The notes under the pieces are model-generated. The model saw only the letters and a program-made list of their open reading frames with translations. It ran no database searches and was not told the origin of the DNA. From positions 173,456 to 237,455 of the forward strand of contig NZ_JALJCK010000011.1 of assembly GCF_022899355.1 (NCBI RefSeq): a stretch of 64,000 nucleotides of DNA. The letters are read 5' to 3'. Shown one piece after another: positions 1 to 9,392 of the stretch. A program made the translations under genes and the position numbers. Origin of the DNA: Shinella yambaruensis. GTDB taxonomy: Bacteria > Pseudomonadota > Alphaproteobacteria > Rhizobiales > Rhizobiaceae. Position 1 is the first letter of the stretch; each line of letters starts with the position of its first letter.

Positions 1-67
1 TCAGGTCGTCGGGATCGGCGAAGCGGTTGACCAGCGGATTGGTGTTGAGCGAGAGCGTCAGCGGCAT
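1..67 (-). CDS. eryC: EryC, sugar-phosphate isomerase/epimerase of erythritol catabolism (N-terminal 22 residues only)
   Basis: Only the first 22 codons lie in the window; the gene runs off the left edge. The visible N-terminus reads MPLTLSLNTNPLVNRFADPD, the style of opening seen in the TIM-barrel (xylose-isomerase-like) EryC proteins of rhizobia, which act on erythrulose phosphate after EryB. The start is the ATG at 67; a GAGGA ribosome site overlaps the eryB stop region, and the genes are 8 bases apart, so it is the third gene of the leftward eryA-eryB-eryC operon. The name rests mostly on gene order because so little protein is visible. Confidence 0.6.
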   Translation of the reverse strand, partial: MPLTLSLNTNPLVNRFADPDDL

Positions 68-75
68 AACGGTCC

Positions 76-1587
76 TCAGGCGGCGGCGAGGCGGGCGGTG
101 TCGAACCAGACGGCGAAGGCCGCGCGCTTGGCTTCGGTCAGGTGCAGGTAGTGCTTGGTGCGGCGATAGAGGATGTCTTCCGCCGTCTCGGCCCATTCGC
201 TGGCGACGAGATAGCGGGCCTCGGCCTCATAGAATTGCCCGCCGAAATGCCGGCCGAGGCTGTCCAGATTGCTTGCGCCGGCGACGACGTTTTTCGTGCG
301 CGTGCCGTAGAGGCGGCCGTAGTGGTGCACCAGCTTGCGCGGCATCCAGGGATAGGTGTCGCAGAGGGTGTTGGCGAAGGTCTCGTAATCGGCGTTCGGC
401 ATGTCGCCGCCCGGTAGCGGGGCCTTTTCCGTCCAGTCGTCGCCCATGTTCGGGAAGATGGGCCTGAGGCGCTGCATGCCGCGTTCGGCAAGCTCGCGGA
501 AGGTGGTGATCTTGCCGCCGAAGACGTTGAGCAGCGGCGCGCCGCCCGTCTCGTCGAGATCGAAGACATAGTCGCGGGTGACGGCGGAGGGATTGCCCTT
601 GCCGTCGTCGAACAGCGGACGCACACCGGAAAAGCTATGCAGCACATCCTGCCGGCGCAGCTTTTCCTTGAAATAGCGGTTCACCGCCTTGAGCAGGTAG
701 TCGATTTCGCTCTCGTCGGCAGAGACATCCTCGGCGCGGCCCTCATAGGCGATGTCGGTGGTGCCGATCAGCGCCTTGTCGCCCTCATAGGGGTTGATGA
801 AGATGACGCGCTTGTCATGGTTCTGCACGAGATAGGCGTTCGCGCCGGCCCAGAATTTCGGAACGATGATGTGGCTGCCCTTGACGAGGCGCACGTTGCG
901 CGTGGAGTTGGAGCCGGCGACGCGGTTGATGACGTCGGAAACCCAGGGGCCGGCGCAGTTGACCACGCATCTGGCGCGGAAGGTGCGGGTCTCGCCGGTC
1001 AGGCTGTTCTTCGTCGTCACGGTCCAGGCGCCGTTTTCGCGGCGGGCGGAGATCGCGGGCGAGCGGGTCAGCACCACGGCGCCCTTTTCCGCCGCGCCGA
1101 CGGCGTTGAGCGTGACGAGCCGGGCGTCGTCCACCCAGCAGTCGGAATATTCGAAGCCACGCGTATACTGGTCGAGGATCGGCGTGCCTTCGGGGTCGCG
1201 TCTCAGGTCCAGCGTGCGCGTGCCCGGCAGTTTCTTGCGGCCGCCGAGATGGTCGTAGAGGAAGAGGCCGAGACGCACGAGCCAGGCGGGGCGATCCTCG
1301 GGACTGTGCGGCAGCACGAAACGCATGGGCCAGATGATGTGCGGGGCGGCGTTGAGCAGCACCTCGCGCTCGATCAGCGCCTCGCGCACCAGGCGGAATT
1401 CGTAATATTCGAGATAGCGCAGACCCCCGTGCACCAGCTTGCCGGAGCGCGAGGAGGTGCCCTCGGCGAGATCGCCCTTTTCGCAGAGCACGACCTTCAG
1501 CCCGCGGCCGGCCGCGTCACGGGCGATGCCGGCGCCGTTGATGCCGCCGCCGATCACGAAGAGGTCGATATGCTCGGGTTCGTTCAT
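76..1587 (-). CDS. eryB: Erythritol-phosphate dehydrogenase EryB (GlpD-like FAD enzyme)
   Basis: Predicted FAD-dependent dehydrogenase of 503 residues that oxidises the phosphorylated erythritol made by EryA to an erythrulose phosphate. The N-terminus has the dinucleotide fold motif GGGINGAGIARD (residues 13-24) and an EKGD segment, followed by GTSSRSGKLVHGGLRYLE, the hallmark of the aerobic glycerol-3-phosphate dehydrogenase (GlpD) family. The length matches GlpD/EryB. The ATG at 1587 is chosen because AAGGAGA precedes it; the frame stays open further upstream, but that part reads as out-of-frame eryA. It lies 44 bases after eryA. Taken alone it could be called glpD; position between eryA and an eryC-like start favours EryB. 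Confidence 0.85.
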   Translation of the reverse strand: MNEPEHIDLFVIGGGINGAGIARDAAGRGLKVVLCEKGDLAEGTSSRSGKLVHGGLRYLEYYEFRLVREALIEREVLLNAAPHIIWPMRFVLPHSPEDRPAWLVRLGLFLYDHLGGRKKLPGTRTLDLRRDPEGTPILDQYTRGFEYSDCWVDDARLVTLNAVGAAEKGAVVLTRSPAISARRENGAWTVTTKNSLTGETRTFRARCVVNCAGPWVSDVINRVAGSNSTRNVRLVKGSHIIVPKFWAGANAYLVQNHDKRVIFINPYEGDKALIGTTDIAYEGRAEDVSADESEIDYLLKAVNRYFKEKLRRQDVLHSFSGVRPLFDDGKGNPSAVTRDYVFDLDETGGAPLLNVFGGKITTFRELAERGMQRLRPIFPNMGDDWTEKAPLPGGDMPNADYETFANTLCDTYPWMPRKLVHHYGRLYGTRTKNVVAGASNLDSLGRHFGGQFYEAEARYLVASEWAETAEDILYRRTKHYLHLTEAKRAAFAVWFDTARLAAA

Positions 1588-1631
1588 CTCAGTCTCCTTC
1601 GGCGCCCCGCGGGAAGGCGCGATCGTTTTCC

Positions 1632-3182
1632 TCAATGCGCAGCCAGGATGTCCCAGGCGGGAGCGATGCCCCGGCGCACATCCGAATAGGCGGCGAAGAG
1701 GCGCGTCATGCGTTCGGTGCCTTGCGGCGCCGGCGGTTCGGCCGTGCCAAGCTCGGGCGTCACCCAGTCGGCGATGCAATCGTCCATGGTGCGGTAGGCT
1801 CCGATGGCGACGGCGGCCATCATCGAAGCGCCGGCGGCGCCGGCCTCCTCCCGGCTGCTGACCCGCACCGGCGCGCCCAGCGCCGCGGCGAGCGTGCCGC
1901 GCAGCGCCACGGAGCGTGCTGCGCCGCCGCTGATGCGCAGTTCCGGCGGCAGGGCGCCCATGGCGGCGTAACAATCGCGCGTCGCCATGCCGAGGCCCTC
2001 GACGACGGCGCGCACGAGATCCGGGTAGCGATGGCGGCTGGCAAGGCCGGTGAAATTGGCGCGTGCCCGGGCGTTGACGAAGGGGCCGCGCTCGCCGGCC
2101 TCGGAAATATAGGGATGATAGAGGATGTTGCCGGGCCTGCTTTCGGCAAACCAGGGGTCGATCCGGGTGATCATCTCGTCAAGGCCGACGGGGATGCCGA
2201 ATTCGCCGAGCAGGTCCACGCCGAGTTGCAGCAGCCAGTCGAGATTGATCGTCGCGCCCATGTTGGTCTGGACCTGGGTGACGATGCCGGGGATCGGCAG
2301 GGTGATGACATAGCCGGTGCGCTCGGCGTTGAGCACCACGTCGCCGACGGGCTTTGCCAGCAGATGCACGCCGGTCGAACCGATGGCGGAGCAGGCGGCG
2401 TTGCGGCCTTCGCTGCGCACGCCTGCTCCGAGCGCCGTCATGACCATGTCGACATAACCGAGGCAGACGGGCGTGCCGGCCACGAGGCCGGAGGCGGCGG
2501 CCGCTTCGGCCGTCAGCGGATGTACGGTCTGCGTGCCCTCGATGACCTCCGGCAGCAGGCTGCGGCGATGGGTGAGGCCGAGGGCGGCGAGCACGTCATC
2601 GTCATAGCGGCGGGTGCGGAAATTGCCGAAGGTGAAGCTCACCTCGGACGGGTCGGTGGCGCGGATGCCGGTGAGGTTGAGGTAGAGCCAGTCCTTGCAG
2701 TGCATGGCCGTTTCGGCTTCGGCGAGCAGCTCCGGGAAATACTGGTCCATATGGGCAAGCTGCGTGCCCTGCTGGCAGGTGTTGAGGCCGGTGCCTGTCG
2801 CCGAAAAGCGTACGCGGTCGGCGTCCGCAGCGGCCAGCCGCTCGACGGTCGGTGCGGCGCGGGCGTCGAGCCAGAGCCACGCGTCGCCGGCCGGCCGGTT
2901 TTCCGCGCCGACGAGCCAGGTGCCGTCGCCCTGGCCGGTGACGGCGATGGCGGCGGTGCGCTTGGCGAGGCCTTCGACCTTTTCGGCCAGGCCGCGCAGG
3001 GCGCGCGTGCAGTCGAGCCAGGTCTGGTCGAGCGACTGGGTGACGGCGCCGTCTTCGCCGGTCCTGTAGGTGTTGCGCACGGAAGCGCTGGCGATCTGGC
3101 GGCCCGCAAGCGTGAAGGCGACGGCCTTCATCACGGAGGTGCCGGCGTCGATGCCGATGATCAGGTCAGCCGCTTCAACCAT
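1632..3182 (-). CDS. eryA: Erythritol kinase EryA (FGGY family)
   Basis: Predicted ATP-dependent kinase (516 residues) that phosphorylates erythritol in the cytoplasm, the first step of the pathway. It has the FGGY N-terminal phosphate loop GIDAGTSVMK (about residues 10-19) and the C-terminal adenosine-binding ISGGAARS stretch near residue 400. Family members act on many sugars, but the direct coupling to an EryB-like dehydrogenase and an EryC-like start identifies the substrate. The ATG at 3182 begins MVEAADLIIGIDAG and has no good ribosome site of its own. It overlaps the last 8 bases of a short upstream reading frame that does have one, which suggests translational coupling. The frame is open up to 3350, but the extra N-terminus does not look kinase-like. 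Confidence 0.88.
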   Translation of the reverse strand: MVEAADLIIGIDAGTSVMKAVAFTLAGRQIASASVRNTYRTGEDGAVTQSLDQTWLDCTRALRGLAEKVEGLAKRTAAIAVTGQGDGTWLVGAENRPAGDAWLWLDARAAPTVERLAAADADRVRFSATGTGLNTCQQGTQLAHMDQYFPELLAEAETAMHCKDWLYLNLTGIRATDPSEVSFTFGNFRTRRYDDDVLAALGLTHRRSLLPEVIEGTQTVHPLTAEAAAASGLVAGTPVCLGYVDMVMTALGAGVRSEGRNAACSAIGSTGVHLLAKPVGDVVLNAERTGYVITLPIPGIVTQVQTNMGATINLDWLLQLGVDLLGEFGIPVGLDEMITRIDPWFAESRPGNILYHPYISEAGERGPFVNARARANFTGLASRHRYPDLVRAVVEGLGMATRDCYAAMGALPPELRISGGAARSVALRGTLAAALGAPVRVSSREEAGAAGASMMAAVAIGAYRTMDDCIADWVTPELGTAEPPAPQGTERMTRLFAAYSDVRRGIAPAWDILAAH

Positions 3183-3243
3183 GGCATGCACCCGCGGATC
3201 CCGCGACAGCCCGTGCCGCTTCGCCTGACCCGAAACAGAGCAT
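3175..3243 (-). CDS. Possible 22-residue leader peptide overlapping the eryA start
   Basis: A short frame starts with ATG at 3243, placed after a strong GGGAGGATCGA ribosome site, and stops with a TGA at 3177-3175. Its last 8 bases contain the eryA ATG. The peptide begins MLCFGSGEAARAVAGSAGA and resembles nothing I know. Its value is the layout: eryA lacks a Shine-Dalgarno sequence while this frame has the best one nearby, so ribosomes may reach eryA by termination-reinitiation. It could equally be chance. No function is claimed for the peptide. Confidence 0.3.
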   Translation of the reverse strand: MLCFGSGEAARAVAGSAGACHG

Positions 3244-3544
3244 TCGATCCTCCCGATAGTCTCTTCGGCCTTAATGCGTGGTTTTCGGATCAGGACCTGC
3301 CCGTCCGTACGGAATTTACCACGAACCTCCCGAATGTCGCCATGGAACATACCACAAAGTTATCATGTGTCTCGTAAAATTTTTCGAGCATCGAATTTTT
3401 TTTCAGATATTATAGGCGATAAGCATGTTCACGGGCGGCGGGCGGCTTTTGCAGCTCGTCCGCCGCTACCTTTCCCGTGCCATGGTGCCGGCATGCGGTC
3501 GCTGCCGTGTAGTCGGCGCTTGTACTTCAATTTATGCTCAGTTT

Positions 3545-3560
3545 AATCAATGGTTTGATT
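3545..3560. promoter_or_regulatory. Inverted repeat in the ery control region, possible operator
   Basis: AATCAA and TTGATT arms separated by TGGT form a 16-base inverted repeat. It lies between the two divergent ery transcription units and could bind the DeoR-type regulator encoded at 8482 or a regulator beyond the left edge. Short AT-rich palindromes can arise by chance, so confidence is low. Confidence 0.3.
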
Positions 3561-3706
3561 GACTATCAATGCCGCCTGCCTGTTTGTGCCGGAGGCCGCC
3601 CGGCAGCAGCGCTTCCTTCGTTCTGTCCTCTCTTGCAGGGGTGATTTCTTGAGTGTGGGCGTGGCGGAAGGAGATGCAGTGGGCAAAAAGGCCGATTGAC
3701 AGGTTG

Positions 3707-3719
3707 TGTTAATTTAACA
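3707..3719. promoter_or_regulatory. Perfect TGTTAA-T-TTAACA palindrome upstream of the ery transporter operon
   Basis: A 13-base perfect palindrome around a central T, in the AT-rich patch about 240 bases before the DUF2291 gene. Its position in a promoter-like region of a catabolic operon fits a repressor site. Which protein binds is unknown. Confidence 0.38.
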
Positions 3720-3955
3720 TATACATTGCGACATATAACACATTTATACCGCAACTGCGAAAATGTGTGCACTGCAGCGCGAAGCCGGTGAGGAGACTGG
3801 CGGGCGCCGTTCATGGGAGGATGTCATGACCCTTTTTGCTCGGAAGAGAGCGCAGCCCGATGGCCGCAGCGCATATGCAGACGCGCGTGCGCCATCGGCG
3901 CCGTGCCGGAGCGCCCGCTAAAAACTTCCTTCGTTCAATCGCAAGGCCCATCGAC

Positions 3956-4602
3956 ATGACTGACGCCACGCAATCGAAATCGCCCCAGCCCGCGCGAAAC
4001 GTCCGTTGGATCGGTGTCGCCGCCGCCGCGGTGCTGGTCGGCGCCATGATCTTCGACACGAAGATCGTGCGCATCGGCTCGGAAAACGACGTTCAGGTGC
4101 AAAGATTCTCGGCCGAGGCTTTCGGCGCCGAGCAGTTCCCGATGATCAAGCAGAGCGTCGAGACGCGCGCTGTCGATGCCGTTGAGCTGGCGCAGGCGAT
4201 CGCCGCCGACAGGAAGGCGGCCGGCGAGAAATACGGCGTTGCGACCTCGGTCGGGCCGGTGATCCCGGTCAAGTTCACCGGCACCGTCGGCGAACGCAAG
4301 GCGAACTACAATGTCGTCGCCGTTGAGGGCCTGCCGGCCGAGCTGACCCTGCGCGTGCAGACCGGGCCGGCGCTGAACGGCACGGACCTGCGCGATGCGA
4401 CCGGCCAGATCGAATTCGGCCAGTTCAAGAACCAGATCGAATACCAGGACGCGGGTTCCGCCATCAACAACGAGGTTAAGAAGGTCGTGCTCACCGGCAT
4501 CGATCCGGCGGCGCTCACCGGCAAGACCGTCTCGGTGATCGGCGTCTTCAAGCTGGTCAATCCGAAGAGCTGGATCGTCACGCCCGTGAGGCTCGACGTC
4601 CA

Positions 4603-4606
<4 letters not shown>
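3956..4606 (+). CDS. DUF2291 family membrane-anchored protein of the erythritol transporter operon
   Basis: A 216-residue protein with one N-terminal hydrophobic segment (about residues 16-34) and a periplasmic remainder. I recognise it as DUF2291, a family of unknown function repeatedly found with ribose-type ABC transporters. The motif GQFKNQIEYQDAG recurs as NEFKNQIEWAQYG in the second family member of this window at 13361. Unlike that protein it has no lipobox cysteine, so it is probably held by an uncleaved signal anchor. The ATG at 3956 is chosen because the upstream extension is arginine-rich and family-unlike; the ribosome site (AAGG) is modest. It overlaps the ATPase gene by ATGA, so it is translated with the transporter and is probably an accessory of it. 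Confidence 0.75.
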
Positions 4607-6137
<1,531 letters not shown>

Positions 6138-6141
<4 letters not shown>

Positions 6142-6228
6142 AGCGATCCCGGTTCACCGGAATTGCTCTGGGTTGTTGTTTTTATCGCATTCTCCGACGC
6201 CGAAGCGATGCTTCGGCTGGAAATGCAC
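6138..6228. repeat. Rhizobial dispersed double-hairpin repeat inside the ery transporter operon
   Basis: Homologous over about 90 bases to the element at 32850-32940: both begin AGAGC, contain a CCGGT-ACCGG hairpin ending in GCTCT, then a TCCGACG segment and a second hairpin CCGAAGC-GAT-GCTTCGG. Such mosaic repeats are common between genes in Rhizobiales. This copy is unusual in lying within an operon and in sharing the ATPase stop codon (TAG at 6139-6141). It may act as an mRNA processing or stability element. Confidence 0.75.
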
Positions 6229-6244
6229 TAGGAGCGCTGAAGCA

Positions 6245-7285
6245 ATGTCAGTCACACCTGCAATCGACACAAAGGCAGCGGCCGGCAGCGGCAAGCGCAA
6301 GAAGGGCTTCGTCGAGCTCCTGTTCGAAGGCCGCGCCTTCTTCGCGCTGATCGCCATCGTCGTCGTCTTCTCGCTGATGTCGCCGAACTATTTCACGGTC
6401 AGCAACTTCCTCATCATGGCCTCGCATGTGGCGATCTTCGGCCTGCTCGCCATCGGCATGCTGCTCGTCATCCTCAATGGCGGCATCGATCTTTCGGTCG
6501 GCTCGACGCTCGGGCTTGCCGGGGTCGTCGCGGGCTTTCTCATGCAGGGCGTGACTCTGCCGCAGCTTGGCGTCATCCTCTATCCCTCGGTCTGGGTCGT
6601 GGTGGTGTTGACCTGCCTGCTCGGCGCGGTGGTCGGGGCGGTCAATGGCGTGCTGATCGCCTATCTGCGCGTGCCCGCCTTCGTCGCGACGCTCGGCGTG
6701 CTCTATGTCGCCCGCGGCATCGCGCTCCTGATGACCAACGGCCTCACCTACAATAATCTCGGCGGCCGCCCGGAGCTCGGCAATACCGGTTTCGACTGGC
6801 TCGGCTTCAATCGCCTTGCCGGCGTGCCGATCGGCGTCCTCGTCCTGCTCGTCTTCGCGATCATCTGCCACATCCTCCTGACGCGCACGGCCTTCGGCCG
6901 CTGGCTCTATGCTTCCGGCGGCAACGAGCGGGCGGCAGAGCTTTCGGGCGTGCCGGTCAAGCGGGTCAAGATCACCGTCTATGTGCTCTCCGGCGTCTGC
7001 GCGGCCGTCGCGGGCCTGGTGCTTTCCTCGCAGCTCACCTCGGCCGGACCGACGGCGGGCACGACCTACGAACTGACGGCGATCGCCGCCGTGGTCATCG
7101 GCGGGGCGGCGCTGACGGGCGGACGCGGCACGGTCATCGGCACCATGCTCGGCGCCTTCGTCATCGGCTTCCTGTCGGACGGCCTCGTGATCATCGGCGT
7201 CTCGGCCTACTGGCAGACGGTCTTCACCGGCGCCGTGATCGTCACCGCCGTTCTGTTGAACAGCATCAAATACGGTCGCCGCTAA
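6245..7285 (+). CDS. Sugar/polyol ABC transporter permease, RbsC-like (probable EryF)
   Basis: A 346-residue integral membrane protein with about eight to ten hydrophobic segments, forming the channel for the ATPase encoded just upstream. It carries the family motif NGGIDLSVGS (around residue 80) and a conserved GGAALTGGRGT stretch near the C-terminus, typical of the BPD_transp_2 permeases of ribose-type systems. The N-terminus before the first membrane segment is lysine-rich and cytoplasmic. The ATG at 6245 is chosen over one at 6131 because the earlier start would encode repeat sequence; GGAGCGCTGAAGCA precedes it. It is separated from the ATPase gene by the repeat, and 117 bases separate it from the binding-protein gene. 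Confidence 0.87.
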   Translation: MSVTPAIDTKAAAGSGKRKKGFVELLFEGRAFFALIAIVVVFSLMSPNYFTVSNFLIMASHVAIFGLLAIGMLLVILNGGIDLSVGSTLGLAGVVAGFLMQGVTLPQLGVILYPSVWVVVVLTCLLGAVVGAVNGVLIAYLRVPAFVATLGVLYVARGIALLMTNGLTYNNLGGRPELGNTGFDWLGFNRLAGVPIGVLVLLVFAIICHILLTRTAFGRWLYASGGNERAAELSGVPVKRVKITVYVLSGVCAAVAGLVLSSQLTSAGPTAGTTYELTAIAAVVIGGAALTGGRGTVIGTMLGAFVIGFLSDGLVIIGVSAYWQTVFTGAVIVTAVLLNSIKYGRR

Positions 7286-7402
7286 GGTAAGCGGCGACTG
7301 ACAGGAACTGACTGCGGCCGGGAGAGGCGGACCATCGAGCGCCCGGCAGCAGAAAGTATTGCCGAAATCGGCGCAACCGGACTCAACAAAGGGAGTGAGA
7401 CC

Positions 7403-8350
7403 ATGTTCAAAAAAGGTATGCGTGTACTCTTCGCAGCAACCGCCGTCGTGCCGTTGCTCTTCAGCTCCGCCTTCGCCGAAGGCCTGATGACGATCATCGT
7501 CAACGATCCGTCCAACCCCTACTGGTTCACGGAAGGCGAAGTCGCCAAGGCGACGGCGGAAAAGCTCGGCTATACCGCGAATGTCGGCGCCCACAAGGGG
7601 GACACCAACACCGAAAGCAACCTGATCGACACCGCGATCACCAACAAGTCGGTCGCAATCATCCTCGATCCGGCCAATGCCGACGGTTCGGTCGGCGCGG
7701 TCAAGAAGGCCGTCGCCGCGGGCATTCCGGTCATCCTCGTCAATGCCGAGATCAACCAGGAAGGCCTTGCCAAGGCGCAGCTCGTCTCGAACAACGCCCA
7801 GGGCGCGGCCCTCGGTGCGCAGCAATGGGTCGAGGCGGTCGGCGACAAGGGTAAATATGCCGAGCTCTTCGGCAATCCGGCCGACAACAATGCCGCGACG
7901 CGCTCGAACGGCTACGAGACCGTGCTGACGCAGTATCCGGACCTCGAAAAGGCCGCCAAGGAAGTCGCCGACTGGGACCGCACCAAGGGTCACGCCAAGA
8001 TGCAGTCCATGCTGCAGGCGAATCCGGATATCATCGGCGTCATCAGCGGCAATGACGAAATGGCGCTCGGTGCCATCGCGGCTCTGAAAGAGGCCGGCAA
8101 GCTGGAGCAGGTCAAGGTCGGCGGCTTCGACGGTTCGCCGGATGCGGTTGCCGCCATCAAGGCGGGCGAGTTGCAGTACACGGTTCTCCAGCCGGTCGCC
8201 GTCTTCTCCGAAGAGGCCGTCAAGCAGGCGGACAACGTGATCAAGAACGGTAGCACGGGTGCGGCGAGCGAGAAGCAGCTCTTCGATTGCCTGCTGATCA
8301 CCAAGGACAATGTCGACAAGTACACCGCTCCCTTCGTTCTGAGCGAGTAA
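7403..8350 (+). CDS. Periplasmic sugar/polyol-binding protein, RbsB-like (probable EryG)
   Basis: Captures the transported substrate in the periplasm and delivers it to the permease. The 315-residue precursor has a signal peptide ending AFA (about residue 25), then the type I periplasmic-binding fold: TIIVNDPSNPYWF at the mature N-terminus, LDPANADG, and GNDEMALGAIAAL with GGFDGSPDA in the second lobe. A clear ribosome site GGGAGTGAGA precedes the ATG. The sequence parallels the apiose-locus binding protein at 12350 over its whole length. It is the last gene of the transporter block and is followed by a hairpin. Erythritol specificity is inferred from the divergent ery genes only. Confidence 0.87.
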   Translation: MFKKGMRVLFAATAVVPLLFSSAFAEGLMTIIVNDPSNPYWFTEGEVAKATAEKLGYTANVGAHKGDTNTESNLIDTAITNKSVAIILDPANADGSVGAVKKAVAAGIPVILVNAEINQEGLAKAQLVSNNAQGAALGAQQWVEAVGDKGKYAELFGNPADNNAATRSNGYETVLTQYPDLEKAAKEVADWDRTKGHAKMQSMLQANPDIIGVISGNDEMALGAIAALKEAGKLEQVKVGGFDGSPDAVAAIKAGELQYTVLQPVAVFSEEAVKQADNVIKNGSTGAASEKQLFDCLLITKDNVDKYTAPFVLSE

Positions 8351-8358
8351 TCGGCGCG

Positions 8359-8387
8359 GGGAGCGCCCCTGCGGGCGCTCTCCTTTC
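8359..8387 (+). terminator. Hairpin after the erythritol-type binding-protein gene
   Basis: GAGCGCCC and GGGCGCTC pair perfectly around the loop CTGC (8361-8380), followed by TCCTTTCG. The weak T tract suggests partial termination or protection of the upstream mRNA 3' end rather than a full stop before the DeoR gene. Confidence 0.6.
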
Positions 8388-8481
8388 GCATCCCGGCGAG
8401 GCCCGGGGTCAGCTTGGCATTTCCCTTGCCGCCCGATACGAGATACGAAACGCTATCCTCGAAATATTGGCAGGGTCTCCG

Positions 8482-9321
8482 GTGAACAAGAAAGTCGACG
8501 TCAAGGATTTGCTTTCGGAAGAGCTGCCGAGCGACAGCCGGCATGCGCGCCAGCTGGTGCGCCGGCAGATGATCGCCGAGACGGTCATCGCCGAAGGCTC
8601 CATCCGCATCGAGGACCTGACCGAGCGCTTCGGCATCAGCCTGATGACGGCGCACCGCGATGTCGACGAACTCGTCAGCCGCGGCCTGTTCCGCAAGACG
8701 CGCGGCATCGTTTCCGCCGCGCCGACCAGCCTCATCGAATCCTCCGACGTCTACCGGGCAACGAAACAAGCCAAGGAGAAGAAGGCGATCGCCCGTGCCG
8801 CCATGCGCTTCGTCGAGCCGGGACAGGCCATCTTTCTCGACGACGCCACCACCGTGCACGAGATGACCGCCTTCCTGCCGGCCAAGGTTCCGCTGACGGT
8901 CATCACCAATTCGCTCGTGCTCATCAACGAGTTGAAGGACGTCAACGACGTCAACCTCATCTGTCTCGGCGGCCAGTTCTACAATTGGTGCAATGCCTTC
9001 ATGGGGCACATCACCACCAACGAGATCCGGCGCCTGAGGGCCGATACCGTCTTCATGTCGCTCTCGGCCATCGTCGATGACGTGGTCTATCACCAGTCGC
9101 CGGAGACGGTGGAGACAAAACGGGCCATGTTCGAGAGTTCCACCAAGCGTGTGCTCCTGGCCGATCACACCAAGTTCGAGCGGCGTGCGCTGCACCACTT
9201 TGCCGGGCTGCAGGAATTCGACGCCGTGATCGTCGACGAGGATATCCCCATCTCGCATCTCTCGCGCATGCGCTCGAAGGGCATCAACGTCATCGTGGCG
9301 GATGCCGAGCGTTCCGCCTGA
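8482..9321 (+). CDS. DeoR-family transcriptional regulator of the erythritol-linked locus
   Basis: A 279-residue repressor-type protein. The N-terminal winged helix-turn-helix spans about residues 20-75 (EDLTERFGISLMTAHRDVDE), and the C-terminal DeoR sensor domain contains the LDDATTVHEM, ITNSLVLINEL and LADHTKFERRA segments, which bind phosphorylated sugars in this family. The GTG at 8482 gives a normal DeoR length; the frame is open upstream but reads as binding-protein shadow. No strong ribosome site is visible, so the start is uncertain. It lies between the transporter and the DhaKL kinase and probably senses a phosphorylated C4 or C3 intermediate. Candidate operators are the palindromes at 3545 and 3707. 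Confidence 0.82.
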   Translation: MNKKVDVKDLLSEELPSDSRHARQLVRRQMIAETVIAEGSIRIEDLTERFGISLMTAHRDVDELVSRGLFRKTRGIVSAAPTSLIESSDVYRATKQAKEKKAIARAAMRFVEPGQAIFLDDATTVHEMTAFLPAKVPLTVITNSLVLINELKDVNDVNLICLGGQFYNWCNAFMGHITTNEIRRLRADTVFMSLSAIVDDVVYHQSPETVETKRAMFESSTKRVLLADHTKFERRALHHFAGLQEFDAVIVDEDIPISHLSRMRSKGINVIVADAERSA

Positions 9322-9392
9322 CCCCTTTGCTCTTTTCTCCCTTCGACCAATATTGCATCTTCGCGGCGTGATTGCCTGCGGGGAGGACCGGT

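Larger units (their letters stand above)
3183..3955. other. Divergent control region between eryA and the ery transporter operon (773 bases)
   Basis: No convincing gene lies here apart from the putative leader at 3175-3243; open frames in it have random composition. Two AT-rich patches stand out against the GC-rich surroundings, about 3355-3425 and 3700-3760, as expected for promoters facing each way. Leftward, a TATAAT-like hexamer occurs near 3406-3411. Two short palindromes (3545-3560 and 3707-3719) are annotated separately. The middle stretch shows nothing I can name. Confidence 0.55.

Noticed and set aside
76..3182. Glycerol kinase plus glycerol-3-phosphate dehydrogenase pair
   Set aside because: The families overlap, but the order kinase, dehydrogenase, then an EryC-like start, and the divergent polyol transporter, fit erythritol better.
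3566..3814. 82-codon open frame on the minus strand in the ery control region
   Set aside because: Random composition, no ribosome site, crosses the AT-rich promoter patch and resembles no family.
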